Shown here: positions 7,529 to 15,863 of the stretch, piece by piece | Layout: each line of letters starts with the position of its first letter | Position numbering within the stretch: the first letter of the stretch is position 1 | DNA from: Clostridiaceae bacterium | GTDB taxonomy: Bacteria > Bacillota > Clostridia > Lachnospirales > Lachnospiraceae | Direction: 5' to 3' | Assembly (NCBI GenBank): GCA_910575585.1 | Contig: CAJTGF010000007.1 | Location: 1-64,000 of the forward strand | Length of the DNA: 64,000 nucleotides | Translations under genes and position numbers: made by a program | Notes under the pieces: generated by a model | What the model was told of the DNA's origin: nothing | Databases searched by the model: none | What the model saw: the letters and a program-made list of their open reading frames with translations, nothing else

Positions 7529-9235
7529 ATGACAGCAAAATGGATGTTATATGCGAAAAAGGCGGATTTTGACGGGATCGCCAGAGAATTTCACATTAAC
7601 CCGGTGACGGCAAGGGTTATGAGGAACCGGGATGTGGAGGGAAGCGAGGCGATCCGCAGGTATTTGTATGGAACAAAGAAGGATTTTTATTCTCCCCATC
7701 TGTTGAAGGACGCAGACAGGGCCGCGGAGATTTTGGAGGAAAAGGCGTCCCAGGGAAAACGGATACGGATCGTGGGGGATTACGATATCGACGGGGTGTG
7801 TTCCACCTACATACTTTTTAAGGCTCTTTGCCGCATCGGAGCCGTGGCGGATTATGAGATCCCTGACCGGGTGAAAGACGGATATGGGATCAACGAACAT
7901 ATTATTGAGGCGGCTTATGAAGACGGGGTGGATACCATTTTGACCTGTGATAACGGGATCTCGGCGGTGGAGCAGATGCGCAGGGCCAAAGAGCTGGGAA
8001 TGACAGTGATCATAACGGATCATCATGATATTGCCAAGGAGGAGGGAAAGGAGATCCTGCCAAAAGCGGATGCCATCGTAAATCCCAAACAGCAAAACTG
8101 CGCCTATCCCTGGAAAGAGATATGCGGGGCTGTGGTTGCCTACAAGGTGGTCAAGGTGTTGTATGAGCGGTTCGGCATTGACGACAGCCAGTGGGAGGAG
8201 ATGATGGAGTTTGCGGCCATTGCCACGGTGGGGGATGTGATGCGGCTTCAGGATGAAAACCGGATTTTGGTAAGAGAGGGCCTGGCCAGGATGGCTTTGA
8301 CCAAAAGCGTTGGGCTTCGGAAGCTGGTGGAAAAGAACAAGCTGGATATTGAACATCTGACAGCATTCCATATCGGATTTGTCATTGGGCCTTGCCTCAA
8401 TGCGGGAGGGAGACTGCAGACAGCCAAGATGGCTTTGGAGCTTCTCTTAAGCGAGGACCAGGGGGAGGCGGACAGGCTGGCAAAGGAACTGAAACTGCTG
8501 AATGACCAGAGGAAAGATATGACCGGCAGGGGGACGGAGCAGGCGGCAGTCCAGGTAGAGGAGAAGTATTTGAACCATAAGGTCCTGGTGGTGTATCTGC
8601 CGGAATGCCACGAATCGCTGGCCGGCATTATTGCGGGGCGGCTGAGGGAGCGGTATCACAAACCTTCTATTGTCCTGACTAAGGCGGAGGAGGGGGTAAA
8701 AGGCTCCGGAAGGTCTATCGAAGGGTATCACATGTTTGAGGCCCTTTTGGAGGTGAAGGAGCTTTTGACCAAGTTTGGCGGGCATCCCATGGCAGCGGGG
8801 CTTTCCCTTAAGGAGGAGAACGTTGAGGCTCTTCGGAACGCGCTCAATGACAATGCCAGGCTGACAAAAGAGGATTTTATTCCGAAGATATGGATTGACG
8901 TGCCTATGCCTATGGAGTATGTGTCGGAACCGCTGATTCGGGAACTGGAGATGCTGGAGCCTTTTGGCCAGGGAAATGAAAAGCCCCAGTTTGCCCAGAA
9001 GGGGATCCGTATCCGCAGCGCCAGGGTGCTTGGCAAAAACAGGAATGCGGTAAAACTATCCATGGTGACGCCTAATGGGGTGGCTGTGGACGGGATCGCC
9101 TTTACGGACGGGGATGCGTTTATGGAGGAGATGGGGACGAGAAAGGAGATGGATGTGATTTATTATCCGGGGATCAATGAGTATAACGGGAACCGGACTA
9201 TTCAGATGGTGGTGAAAGAGTGGAAATTTTGCTGA
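7529..9235 (+). CDS. recJ: Single-stranded-DNA-specific exonuclease RecJ
   Basis: 5'-3' exonuclease for single-stranded DNA used in recombination and repair. The 568-residue protein has the DHH phosphoesterase core: DYDIDG at 84-89, the DN of CDNGIS at 141-142 and DHH at 164-166, which bind two metal ions. The DHHA1 part carries the GGHPMAAG motif near 418-425, and a C-terminal OB-like domain follows. Length fits a compact RecJ without the extra domain found in some Bacilli. It follows the YgjP gene by 15 bases and is probably in the same operon as the barnase genes, though no functional link is implied. Confidence 0.93.
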   Translation: MTAKWMLYAKKADFDGIAREFHINPVTARVMRNRDVEGSEAIRRYLYGTKKDFYSPHLLKDADRAAEILEEKASQGKRIRIVGDYDIDGVCSTYILFKALCRIGAVADYEIPDRVKDGYGINEHIIEAAYEDGVDTILTCDNGISAVEQMRRAKELGMTVIITDHHDIAKEEGKEILPKADAIVNPKQQNCAYPWKEICGAVVAYKVVKVLYERFGIDDSQWEEMMEFAAIATVGDVMRLQDENRILVREGLARMALTKSVGLRKLVEKNKLDIEHLTAFHIGFVIGPCLNAGGRLQTAKMALELLLSEDQGEADRLAKELKLLNDQRKDMTGRGTEQAAVQVEEKYLNHKVLVVYLPECHESLAGIIAGRLRERYHKPSIVLTKAEEGVKGSGRSIEGYHMFEALLEVKELLTKFGGHPMAAGLSLKEENVEALRNALNDNARLTKEDFIPKIWIDVPMPMEYVSEPLIRELEMLEPFGQGNEKPQFAQKGIRIRSARVLGKNRNAVKLSMVTPNGVAVDGIAFTDGDAFMEEMGTRKEMDVIYYPGINEYNGNRTIQMVVKEWKFC

Positions 9236-9293
9236 CGCGATGGAGGTATGCCCGGCTGGATTGAGAAATGGAATACCGGAGTCCATATGGTTC

Positions 9294-9322
9294 TTGACAC
9301 GGAATATGAGAAACCATATAAT
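9294..9322 (+). promoter_or_regulatory. Consensus promoter of glyA
   Basis: TTGACA (9294-9299) and TATAAT (9317-9322) with 17-base spacing: a perfect housekeeping promoter 41 bases before the start. Confidence 0.85.
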
Positions 9323-9363
9323 AAGGAAAATCGGCAATTTACAAGCAGTTTGAGAGGAGAATA

Positions 9364-10617
9364 ATGATGGTTAATGAAGTTATGGAGTTTATTACCAAAC
9401 TTGATGCGGAAGTAGGGCAGGCCATTGAGGCGGAAGCGGCCCGCCAGAGAAGGAATCTGGAGCTGATCGCGTCGGAGAATATCGTTTCCGAGGCGGTTAT
9501 GATGACCATGGGTACGGTGCTGACCAACAAGTACGCGGAAGGCTATTCGGGAAAGCGGTACTACGGCGGATGTCAGTGCGTGGACGTAGTGGAGACTCTG
9601 GCCATAGAAAGGGCTAAGAAGCTGTTTGGCTGTGACTATGCCAATGTGCAGCCTCACTCCGGCGCCCAGGCCAACATGGCGGTTTTTGTAGCCATGCTGA
9701 AACCGGGGGATACGGTTATGGGCATGAACCTGGACCACGGCGGCCATCTGACCCACGGAAGCCCGGTGAACTTTTCCGGCCTTTACTTTAATATAGTGCC
9801 TTACGGCGTCAATGACGAGGGCTATATCGATTATGACGAACTGGAGAGGATCGCTCTTGAGGCAAAGCCCAAGCTGATCGTGGCCGGAGCCAGCGCTTAT
9901 GCCAGGACCATTGACTTTAAGCGTTTTCGTCAGGTAGCGGACAAGGTGGGCGCTTACCTGATGGTAGATATGGCTCACATTGCCGGGTTGGTGGCAGCAG
10001 GGCTCCACCCAAGTCCCATTCCCTATGCGGATGTGGTGACTACCACCACCCACAAGACGTTAAGAGGGCCCAGAGGCGGCATGATTCTGGCCAATAAAGA
10101 GGCGGCGGAGAAGTTTAACTTTAACAAGGCTATTTTCCCGGGAACCCAGGGCGGCCCCTTAGAGCATGTGATCGGAGCCAAGGCCGTTTGCTTTGGGGAA
10201 GCTTTGAAGCCGGAGTTTAAGACCTACCAGGAGCAGGTGGTGAAGAACGCGGCAGCGCTGGCAAAGGCTCTTGAAAACCAGGGCTTTAAGATCCTCACAG
10301 GAGGTACGGACAATCATCTGATGCTGGTGGATCTAAGAGGGATGGAGATCTCCGGCAAGGAACTGCAGAACCGGTGCGATGAAGTTTACATCACCTTAAA
10401 TAAAAATACGGTTCCCAATGATCCCAGAAGCCCCTTCGTGACTTCCGGTGTCAGGATCGGCACGCCGGCGGTCACTTCCAGAGGGCTTAAAGAAACGGAT
10501 ATGGAAAAGATCGCGGAGTGCGTGTGGCTGGCAGCTACGGACTTTGACGGGAAGGTCGACTATATCCGGAACGAGGTTACGAAGATCTGCGATGCCCATC
10601 CCATTTATGAAGGATGA
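9364..10617 (+). CDS. glyA: Serine hydroxymethyltransferase
   Basis: Pyridoxal-phosphate enzyme that converts serine and tetrahydrofolate to glycine and methylene-tetrahydrofolate, the main one-carbon source for nucleotide synthesis. The 417-residue sequence matches the family throughout: NLELIASEN near the start, the HSGAQAN stretch, and the cofactor lysine in [14 protein letters not shown]. It starts at ATG 9364 (a second ATG follows at once) after GAGAGGAG. Its own strong promoter lies upstream and a palindromic repeat follows its stop. Confidence 0.96.
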   Translation: MMVNEVMEFITKLDAEVGQAIEAEAARQRRNLELIASENIVSEAVMMTMGTVLTNKYAEGYSGKRYYGGCQCVDVVETLAIERAKKLFGCDYANVQPHSGAQANMAVFVAMLKPGDTVMGMNLDHGGHLTHGSPVNFSGLYFNIVPYGVNDEGYIDYDELERIALEAKPKLIVAGASAYARTIDFKRFRQVADKVGAYLMVDMAHIAGLVAAGLHPSPIPYADVVTTTTHKTLRGPRGGMILANKEAAEKFNFNKAIFPGTQGGPLEHVIGAKAVCFGEALKPEFKTYQEQVVKNAAALAKALENQGFKILTGGTDNHLMLVDLRGMEISGKELQNRCDEVYITLNKNTVPNDPRSPFVTSGVRIGTPAVTSRGLKETDMEKIAECVWLAATDFDGKVDYIRNEVTKICDAHPIYEG

Positions 10618-10631
10618 TAACTTTCCTATTA

Positions 10632-10745
10632 ATGTACTCTCGGAATCTCTCTTGCACCTGCCTTTGTGGCTGATTTTCCGTCATATGCGCATCTGACAAA
10701 AAATCATCTCACAAAATCAGGCACAAAGAGACTCCGAGAGTACAT
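10632..10745. repeat. Palindromic dispersed repeat, copy 1 (114 bp)
   Basis: Ends in near-perfect inverted repeats: ATGTACTCTCGGAATCTCT at 10632-10650 against AGAGACTCCGAGAGTACAT at 10727-10745 (18 of 19 positions pair). Inner sequences pair as well (TGATTTT..GTCA with TGAC..AAAATCA). A longer copy in the same orientation lies at 24100-24261. It has no coding capacity, as in a MITE- or REP-like element, and lies between glyA and mazG. Confidence 0.8.
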
Positions 10746-10772
10746 CATATTAAAACGAAGGAGGAGACACCC

Positions 10773-11153
10773 ATGTATACATTTCACGATTTGGCGGATA
10801 TCATAGCCAAACTCCGCTCCACGGATGGATGTCCCTGGGATAAGGCCCAGACCTATGAGAGCATGAAGCCCTGCCTTGCCGACGAGGTGCAGGAAGTGTG
10901 TGACGCGATAGACAACCATGACATGGACAATCTGTGTGAGGAACTGGGGGATGTGCTTTTTCTTCTGCTGTTCAACTGCCAGATCGCGAAAGAACAGGGG
11001 GCGTTTACCATTGACGATGTTATCGACGGGATCAGCCGGAAGATGATACGCAGACATCCCCATGTATTCGGTGATGGGAAGGCGGAAACTCCCGAGGAAT
11101 GCTTAAAATTGTGGAATGCAATAAAAGCGCGGGAAAAAGCCGAAAGACCTTGA
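10773..11153 (+). CDS. mazG: MazG-type nucleotide pyrophosphohydrolase
   Basis: A 126-residue single-domain MazG protein that hydrolyses nucleoside triphosphates to monophosphates and pyrophosphate, a house-cleaning role. The start motif LRSTDGCPWDKAQTYESM and the metal-binding EVQEVCDAI...EELGDVLFLLLF are those of MazG. It equals one half of the duplicated E. coli protein; in many Firmicutes the domain is fused to a methyltransferase region (YabN), which is absent here. Starts after AAGGAGGAGA, 28 bases past the palindromic repeat. Its position before hup and yabP-yabQ is typical of Firmicutes. Confidence 0.9.
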   Translation: MYTFHDLADIIAKLRSTDGCPWDKAQTYESMKPCLADEVQEVCDAIDNHDMDNLCEELGDVLFLLLFNCQIAKEQGAFTIDDVIDGISRKMIRRHPHVFGDGKAETPEECLKLWNAIKAREKAERP

Positions 11154-11178
11154 CAAAACAGGGCAAAAAAGCTATATT
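11150..11178 (+). promoter_or_regulatory. hup promoter
   Basis: TTGACA (11150-11155) overlaps the mazG stop; TATATT (11173-11178) follows after 17 bases. Confidence 0.75.
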
Positions 11179-11251
11179 AGAAAAGCTACAAAATTGAGAG
11201 GTGTGAAATCGTGGCGTAATTCAGAAGCCATAGTATTAGGAGGAAATTTCG

Positions 11252-11527
11252 ATGAATAAAACTGAGTTGATTACAGCAATGGCTGAACAGGCAGAGCTTT
11301 CCAAGAAAGATACAGAGAAAGCCCTGAAAGCCTTTGTTGATGTTATTTCTGATGAACTGGTAAAGGGCGAGAAGATCCAGATTGTGGGCTTTGGTACATT
11401 TGAGGTTGTGGAGAGGAAAGAGAGAGAAGGCAAAAAGCCGGGTACTGACGAGATCATTACCATTCCTGCATCCAAGTCCCCCAAGTTCAAAGCCGGAAAG
11501 GCGCTGAAGGACAAGGTAAACGTATAA
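11252..11527 (+). CDS. hup: HU-type DNA-binding protein
   Basis: A 91-residue histone-like protein that bends and compacts DNA as a dimer. The family signature is seen in GFGTFEVVERKEREGKKPGT, the beta-arm region, followed by the Pro-containing tip (TIPASKSPKFKAGKALK). Starts at an ATG after TTAGGAGG. It has its own strong promoter and is followed after four bases by rqcP, so the two are cotranscribed up to the terminator at 11786-11837. Confidence 0.95.
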   Translation: MNKTELITAMAEQAELSKKDTEKALKAFVDVISDELVKGEKIQIVGFGTFEVVERKEREGKKPGTDEIITIPASKSPKFKAGKALKDKVNV

Positions 11528-11531
11528 TAAT

Positions 11532-11771
11532 ATGAGACTAGACAAGTTTTTGAAGGTTTCGCGTTTAATCAAGCGGAGGACTGTAGCCAATGAGGCTTGC
11601 GACGCAGGACGTGTTCTGGTAAACGATAAACCGGCCAAGGCTTCCCTGAACATAAAGATCGGCGATACCATAGAGATCCAATTTGGGACAAATTCGGTAA
11701 AAGTGGAAGTGCTGGATGTACAGGAGACAGTAAAGAAAGATGAAGCAAAAGAGCTTTATCGCTATATCTGA
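11532..11771 (+). CDS. rqcP: S4-domain ribosome quality-control protein RqcP (YabO)
   Basis: A 79-residue S4 RNA-binding protein, homologous to B. subtilis YabO/RqcP and to Hsp15. RqcP works with RqcH on stalled 50S subunits to add alanine tails to unfinished peptides. The S4 motif is the first 60 residues (MRLDKFLKVSRLIKRR..., NDKPAKAS, GDTIEIQFG). It sits four bases after hup with a weak own ribosome site, suggesting translational coupling, and before yabP-yabQ-divIC, the same order as in B. subtilis. Confidence 0.9.
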   Translation: MRLDKFLKVSRLIKRRTVANEACDAGRVLVNDKPAKASLNIKIGDTIEIQFGTNSVKVEVLDVQETVKKDEAKELYRYI

Positions 11772-11785
11772 CGCATAAACGGCAG

Positions 11786-11837
11786 GACCCCCTAATATAC
11801 TTAACCAAGGATGTAAGTATATTGGGAGGTCTTTTTT
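11786..11837 (+). terminator. Terminator after hup-rqcP, overlapping the yabP ribosome site
   Basis: Two 18-base arms (11786-11803 and 11814-11831) pair with one mismatch and one wobble, followed by six T (11832-11837). The right arm contains GGGAGGT, which is also the only good ribosome binding site for yabP at 11839. Transcripts that read through would therefore fold the yabP start region into this hairpin. Confidence 0.85.
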
Positions 11838-11838
11838 G

Positions 11839-12123
11839 ATGGAAGAAAAGACAGGCACAAGACCCCACAGGCTGATGATGATAAACCGCTCCGCCTTAAG
11901 CATCGGCGGAATCCGGGATGTGGTCTCCTTTGACGAAAATCAGGTGATCCTGGACACGGATATGGGACTTCTGACAATGAAGGGAAAAGACCTGCATGTG
12001 AGCCGGCTGACACTGGAAAAGGGAGAGGTGGACGTGGACGGCACCGTAGACAGCCTGGTGTATTCGTCCAATGACTCCTACCGGAAGTCCGGGGAATCCC
12101 TGTTTAACCGGCTGTTCCGGTAA
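11839..12123 (+). CDS. yabP: Sporulation protein YabP
   Basis: A 94-residue protein of the YabP/YqfC family, a small beta-rich protein needed for spore cortex formation in B. subtilis. Typical features are HRLMMINRSALSIGGIRDVVSFD and the later glycine/valine-rich strands. ATG 11839 begins two bases after a terminator hairpin whose right arm holds its ribosome binding site; a TTG three bases earlier is less likely. Followed by yabQ after nine bases, forming the conserved sporulation pair. Confidence 0.9.
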   Translation: MEEKTGTRPHRLMMINRSALSIGGIRDVVSFDENQVILDTDMGLLTMKGKDLHVSRLTLEKGEVDVDGTVDSLVYSSNDSYRKSGESLFNRLFR

Positions 12124-12132
12124 GGAGGGGCC

Positions 12133-12495
12133 ATGAGCGTCAGCATCCGTTATGAGGCACAGCTGTTTCTTATGAGTATCTGCACCGGGGTGGGACTGGT
12201 GATGGTCTATGACTGCGTCAGGTTTTTCCGCATGGTATGTCCCCATAAAATGTGGGTGGTGGGAGCGGAAGATCTGGTCTACGGGTTCTACTGCGCGGTA
12301 ATGACTTTTTCTCTCCTGTATCAGCAAAATGACGGGAATTTGCGGGGATTTAGCATAGGCGGAGTCATTATGGGAATGACGGTCTACCAGTACGCCATAA
12401 GCAGAAAGGTATTAAAACGCTTGCAAAAGGCGGTGGAATGGATTAAAATGAAAACGAGAAAGCGTCAGAACCGATTCAAGCGGGAGAGAAAATGA
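12133..12495 (+). CDS. yabQ: Spore cortex biosynthesis membrane protein YabQ
   Basis: A 120-residue membrane protein with about three membrane segments (roughly 12-32, 47-65 and 70-90) and a strongly basic tail. It matches YabQ of spore formers, which locates to the outer forespore membrane and is needed for cortex assembly. Preceded by AAGGAGG. Its last four bases overlap the divIC start (ATGA), which couples the two. Confidence 0.85.
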   Translation: MSVSIRYEAQLFLMSICTGVGLVMVYDCVRFFRMVCPHKMWVVGAEDLVYGFYCAVMTFSLLYQQNDGNLRGFSIGGVIMGMTVYQYAISRKVLKRLQKAVEWIKMKTRKRQNRFKRERK

Positions 12496-12815
12496 GAGAA
12501 GCAGGAAGATCGAGATCGGTACGAAAGAAGAGAGAACGGCTGGGCAACCGCATGGCTATGGTAGGCATTACCTTCGTGGTCATGAGCATGGCGGTAGTGA
12601 TGCATATCCGGGGGGAGACCCTTCGAGAAAAGGACCTGGCATATCAGATAAAAGAAGAGAATCTAACTGATCAGCTGGAGGAGGAGAGAAAGCGGGCAGA
12701 GGAACTGGAAGAACAGAGGATCTACGTTCAGACCAAGGAATATATCGAGAAGGTAGCCAAAGAAAAGCTTGGGCTGGTGAATCCGGATGAGATTCTCCTG
12801 AAACCCATACAGTGA
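12492..12815 (+). CDS. divIC: Septum formation initiator DivIC (FtsB family)
   Basis: A 107-residue bitopic membrane protein of the cell-division complex that bridges FtsL and later division proteins. It has a basic cytoplasmic N-terminus, one membrane segment (about 21-39), a coiled coil (about 45-78) and the FtsB/DivIC end motif KEYIEKVAKEKLGLVNPDEILL. The start overlaps the yabQ stop. Its place after yabQ is conserved in Bacilli and Clostridia. Confidence 0.9.
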   Translation: MREAGRSRSVRKKRERLGNRMAMVGITFVVMSMAVVMHIRGETLREKDLAYQIKEENLTDQLEEERKRAEELEEQRIYVQTKEYIEKVAKEKLGLVNPDEILLKPIQ

Positions 12816-12846
12816 ATGTATGAACGATGCGCTGACTGCCGGAAAG

Positions 12847-12912
12847 TGTCGAAGGATTTTTTGGACAGGCAGTCCCGATTTGACAAATATTTCCCTTTTG
12901 ACTGTGTATAAT
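12847..12912 (+). promoter_or_regulatory. Spo0A-type promoter of spoIIE
   Basis: TTGACA (12880-12885) and TATAAT (12907-12912) are separated by 21 bases, not 17. The B. subtilis spoIIE and spoIIG promoters have the same unusual spacing and need phosphorylated Spo0A with sigma A. A Spo0A box TGTCGAA lies at 12847-12853, and TTTGACAAA (12879-12887) over the -35 is the reverse complement of TTTGTCAAA, an exact match to TTTGTCRAA. Confidence 0.8.
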
Positions 12913-12973
12913 TCATACGGAGGTTTTCTGCGTTGAGGCAGAAAGCCTGTATGTAAAGTCAGGAGGGATTTTT

Positions 12974-14395
12974 GTGTTTTACCGGAAAGAAGTCCATAGG
13001 GATATGGAGGGGATCCATGTATATACGGCCAGGAAGTTAAGCGACATGGCCAATTCTCTGGAAAGCCTGGCAAAGGCTTTTGACAGAGAGAAAGGCGCAG
13101 GCGGGCTCAGCAGGGAAGACGGCCTGGCTGCGCTGCAGATGGCGGGGGCTATGGTCTGTGGTGACTGCAGCAAATGCAATCTGTATTCCGATAGCGAAAA
13201 AGAGGACAGCTATTATCTGTATTACCTGCTGAGGGCATTTGAGCAGAAAGGCAATGTGGATTTTGAGGATATGCCCAGGCTGTTTCGGGAATCCTGCAAA
13301 CGGCAGGAGGATTATGTAGGGCATTTGAACCGCAATCTGGGCCGGGCCACTATGAACCTGACATGGAAGAATCGCTTTTTGGAGAGCCGTGACGCGGTGA
13401 TCAGCCAGTTTCGGGAGCTGGCTGTCATCTTAGAGGAGTTTGCCAGGCAGATGGAACAGGCGGTGGATGTGACCGCACAGGCGGAATCAGCCGTAAGGCG
13501 GATATTTCTGCGGCATCATATGGTCATTGACCACATGCTGATGCTGGAATATGACAATAAACACAAAGAGGCATACATTACGGTGCGCACCAACAACGGC
13601 AGGTGCATTATGGCCAAAGATGCAGGTGAATTTCTGGGGCAGGCCGTGGGAAACCGCGGGTGGGTGGCGGCAAAGGACAGCCGGTCCGTGATAAACCGCC
13701 AGTTTGCCACAGTCCGGTTTATTGAGGCCGGTTCTTACCGGGTTATGTGGGGCGCGGCCCAGGCAGTCAAAAGCGGGGAGGCGGTGTCAGGCGACAATTA
13801 CACCTTTTCCCAAAACACCCCGGGCCAGGTGATCATGAGCCTGTCCGACGGTATGGGGAGCGGGGAGACAGCGGCCAGGGAAAGCCAAAGGGTCATAGAG
13901 CTGGCGGAGCAGCTGCTGGAGGCGGGCTATACGGCCAGGGCGGCCTTAAAGCTGGTAAACACCGTGCTGCTTTTAGCCGGAGAGGAGCAGCACCCGGCTA
14001 CGGTGGATCTGTGCTGCATCGATCTGTATACGGGAGTGCTGGAGACCATGAAGCTGGGAGCCGTGGCTACCTATGTGCTGGACGAGAGCGGGGTGGAGCT
14101 ATTGCAGGCAGCTCAGGCTCCGGCAGGCGTCTTGGAGCAGGTGGAACCGGTCCTTTTGTCCAGAAAGCTGTGGGCCAGCTGCCAGGTGGTCATGATCAGC
14201 GACGGAGTGCTGGAGGCGCTGCCGGGGGAGGACAAGGAACAGGTAATGAAAGAATACCTGGAAGACGCAAAAGGCGGTGATCCCCAGGAGCTGGCAGAAG
14301 ATATCCTGGAATTTGCCATGTCCTTTGGGCAGGAGAACCGGGACGACATGACGGTCCTGACGGCGCAGGTGTGGAAGCGGGACATAAACAGATAG
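12974..14395 (+). CDS. spoIIE: SpoIIE-like PP2C serine phosphatase without membrane domain
   Basis: Predicted stage II sporulation phosphatase, which dephosphorylates SpoIIAA and so frees sigma F in the forespore. The protein is 473 residues, against about 830 for B. subtilis SpoIIE, and lacks the ten-helix membrane region. It keeps a Cys-bearing central segment (CGDCSKCNLY) and the C-terminal PP2C domain with SLSDGMGSGETAARES and the late MISDGVLEA and RDDMTVL metal sites. Start is GTG 12974, six bases after AGGAGGG. Upstream is a complete promoter and then divIC, so the membrane part has not been split off nearby. Followed by tilS, as in B. subtilis. Confidence 0.85.
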   Translation: MFYRKEVHRDMEGIHVYTARKLSDMANSLESLAKAFDREKGAGGLSREDGLAALQMAGAMVCGDCSKCNLYSDSEKEDSYYLYYLLRAFEQKGNVDFEDMPRLFRESCKRQEDYVGHLNRNLGRATMNLTWKNRFLESRDAVISQFRELAVILEEFARQMEQAVDVTAQAESAVRRIFLRHHMVIDHMLMLEYDNKHKEAYITVRTNNGRCIMAKDAGEFLGQAVGNRGWVAAKDSRSVINRQFATVRFIEAGSYRVMWGAAQAVKSGEAVSGDNYTFSQNTPGQVIMSLSDGMGSGETAARESQRVIELAEQLLEAGYTARAALKLVNTVLLLAGEEQHPATVDLCCIDLYTGVLETMKLGAVATYVLDESGVELLQAAQAPAGVLEQVEPVLLSRKLWASCQVVMISDGVLEALPGEDKEQVMKEYLEDAKGGDPQELAEDILEFAMSFGQENRDDMTVLTAQVWKRDINR

Positions 14396-14423
14396 AGAAA
14401 CGGACAAAAGAAGAGGAGGAGAT

Positions 14424-15863
14424 ATGGAGAAAAAAGCAGAGGCATATATCCGAACATACCATATGTTGGAACAGGGAAGCCGGGTGGTGGCGGCAGTATC
14501 AGGCGGAGCGGATTCGGTCTGCCTTCTCCACATCCTGGTATCCCTAAAGGAGCGGTTCGATCTAAAGATCCAGGCGGTCCACATTCACCATGGCCTGCGG
14601 GGAGCGGAGGCGGACCGGGACGCAAGGTTTGTCAGGGAACTTTCAGACATGTGGGAAGTTCCCTGTCTTGTGGTATACCGGAATGCGGCGTCATATGCCG
14701 CCGAAAAAGGGATCAGTGTGGAGGAAGCGGGGAGAGAACTTCGTTATCAGGCCCTTTATGAGGCGGCAAAGGCCCTGGGCGGGGCTAAGATCGCGGTGGC
14801 CCACCACCAGGAAGACCAGGCGGAAACCATTCTCCACAATCTGTTTCGGGGCAGCGGTCTTAAGGGTCTGGGCGGCATGGCTCCGGTGCGGGACGATATC
14901 ATCCGGCCCCTTTTGTGTTTCGGACGAAGAGAGATCCTTGGGTATCTAAAAAGCCAGCAAATCCCCTGGCGCCAGGATTCCACCAATGACTGCATGGACT
15001 ATACCAGGAATAAACTGCGCCATAAAGTGCTCCCCACCGTCTGTCAGGAGGTAAATTCCCAGGCTGTGGAGCATATTGTGGCAGCAGGGGAAAGAATGCG
15101 GCAGGCACAGGCGTATTTTGAGGCGGAGGCCCAAAGGCTGTGGAGAAACTACGGGCAGACCCAGGGGGACAGCCAGGGCAGGTACAGGCGGCTCGGTATT
15201 TCAAAAGAGGTCATAACAGGGCTTCCGCATATTGTGCAGGCATACATGGTCATGGAGATGACCAGCAGGCTTTGGGGATCCCGCAGAGATATTTCGGCCG
15301 TCCATGTGGAACAGGTCCTAGACCTGACAAAAAAGGAAACCGGCAAAAGCTTTCTTCTCCCCTGGGGCATCAGGGCATATCGGGAGTATGATATGATCTG
15401 GATGGAGATTGGGCAGAAAGAGGCAAAAAAGGAGCCGGCACTGCTGTTAGACCACCCTTCCTTTTCGGTCAAATGTTTTCCGGCCTCTGTTTTGAGAGAA
15501 AAACACCAGAAAATTCCGGAAAAGAAGTATACGAAATGGTTTGATTATGATAAAATAAAAGGTACGTTATCTGTAAGGACCAGGCAGACCGGCGACTATT
15601 TTACCCTAAAAGACGGTAAGAAAAAGACCGTAAAGGCATTTATGATTGATGAGAAGATTCCCAGGTCCAAGAGGGATGAGATGCTGCTCCTTGCCGAAGG
15701 CCATCATGTGCTGTGGATTATAGGATGCCGAATAAGCGAATTTTACAAAATAACAGATGAAACGCAACAGATCTTACAAGTGAAAACAGATGGAGGAGAA
15801 GAACATGGAGGAGAAGATTCGTGTCCTGATTTCAGAGGAGGATGTGAACAAGAAGATCAGTGA
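14424..15863 (+). CDS. tilS: tRNA(Ile)-lysidine synthase
   Basis: Essential enzyme that modifies cytidine 34 of the CAU-anticodon tRNA-Ile to lysidine with ATP, so the tRNA reads AUA. The 479-residue protein has the N-terminal PP-loop SGGADS at 26-31, the HIHHGLRG segment, HHQEDQAET, and the tRNA-binding C-terminal domain (RQTGDYFTLKDGKKKTVKAF). It starts after GAGGAGGAG, 28 bases past spoIIE, and its last 59 bases overlap hpt. Confidence 0.94.
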   Translation: MEKKAEAYIRTYHMLEQGSRVVAAVSGGADSVCLLHILVSLKERFDLKIQAVHIHHGLRGAEADRDARFVRELSDMWEVPCLVVYRNAASYAAEKGISVEEAGRELRYQALYEAAKALGGAKIAVAHHQEDQAETILHNLFRGSGLKGLGGMAPVRDDIIRPLLCFGRREILGYLKSQQIPWRQDSTNDCMDYTRNKLRHKVLPTVCQEVNSQAVEHIVAAGERMRQAQAYFEAEAQRLWRNYGQTQGDSQGRYRRLGISKEVITGLPHIVQAYMVMEMTSRLWGSRRDISAVHVEQVLDLTKKETGKSFLLPWGIRAYREYDMIWMEIGQKEAKKEPALLLDHPSFSVKCFPASVLREKHQKIPEKKYTKWFDYDKIKGTLSVRTRQTGDYFTLKDGKKKTVKAFMIDEKIPRSKRDEMLLLAEGHHVLWIIGCRISEFYKITDETQQILQVKTDGGEEHGGEDSCPDFRGGCEQEDQ

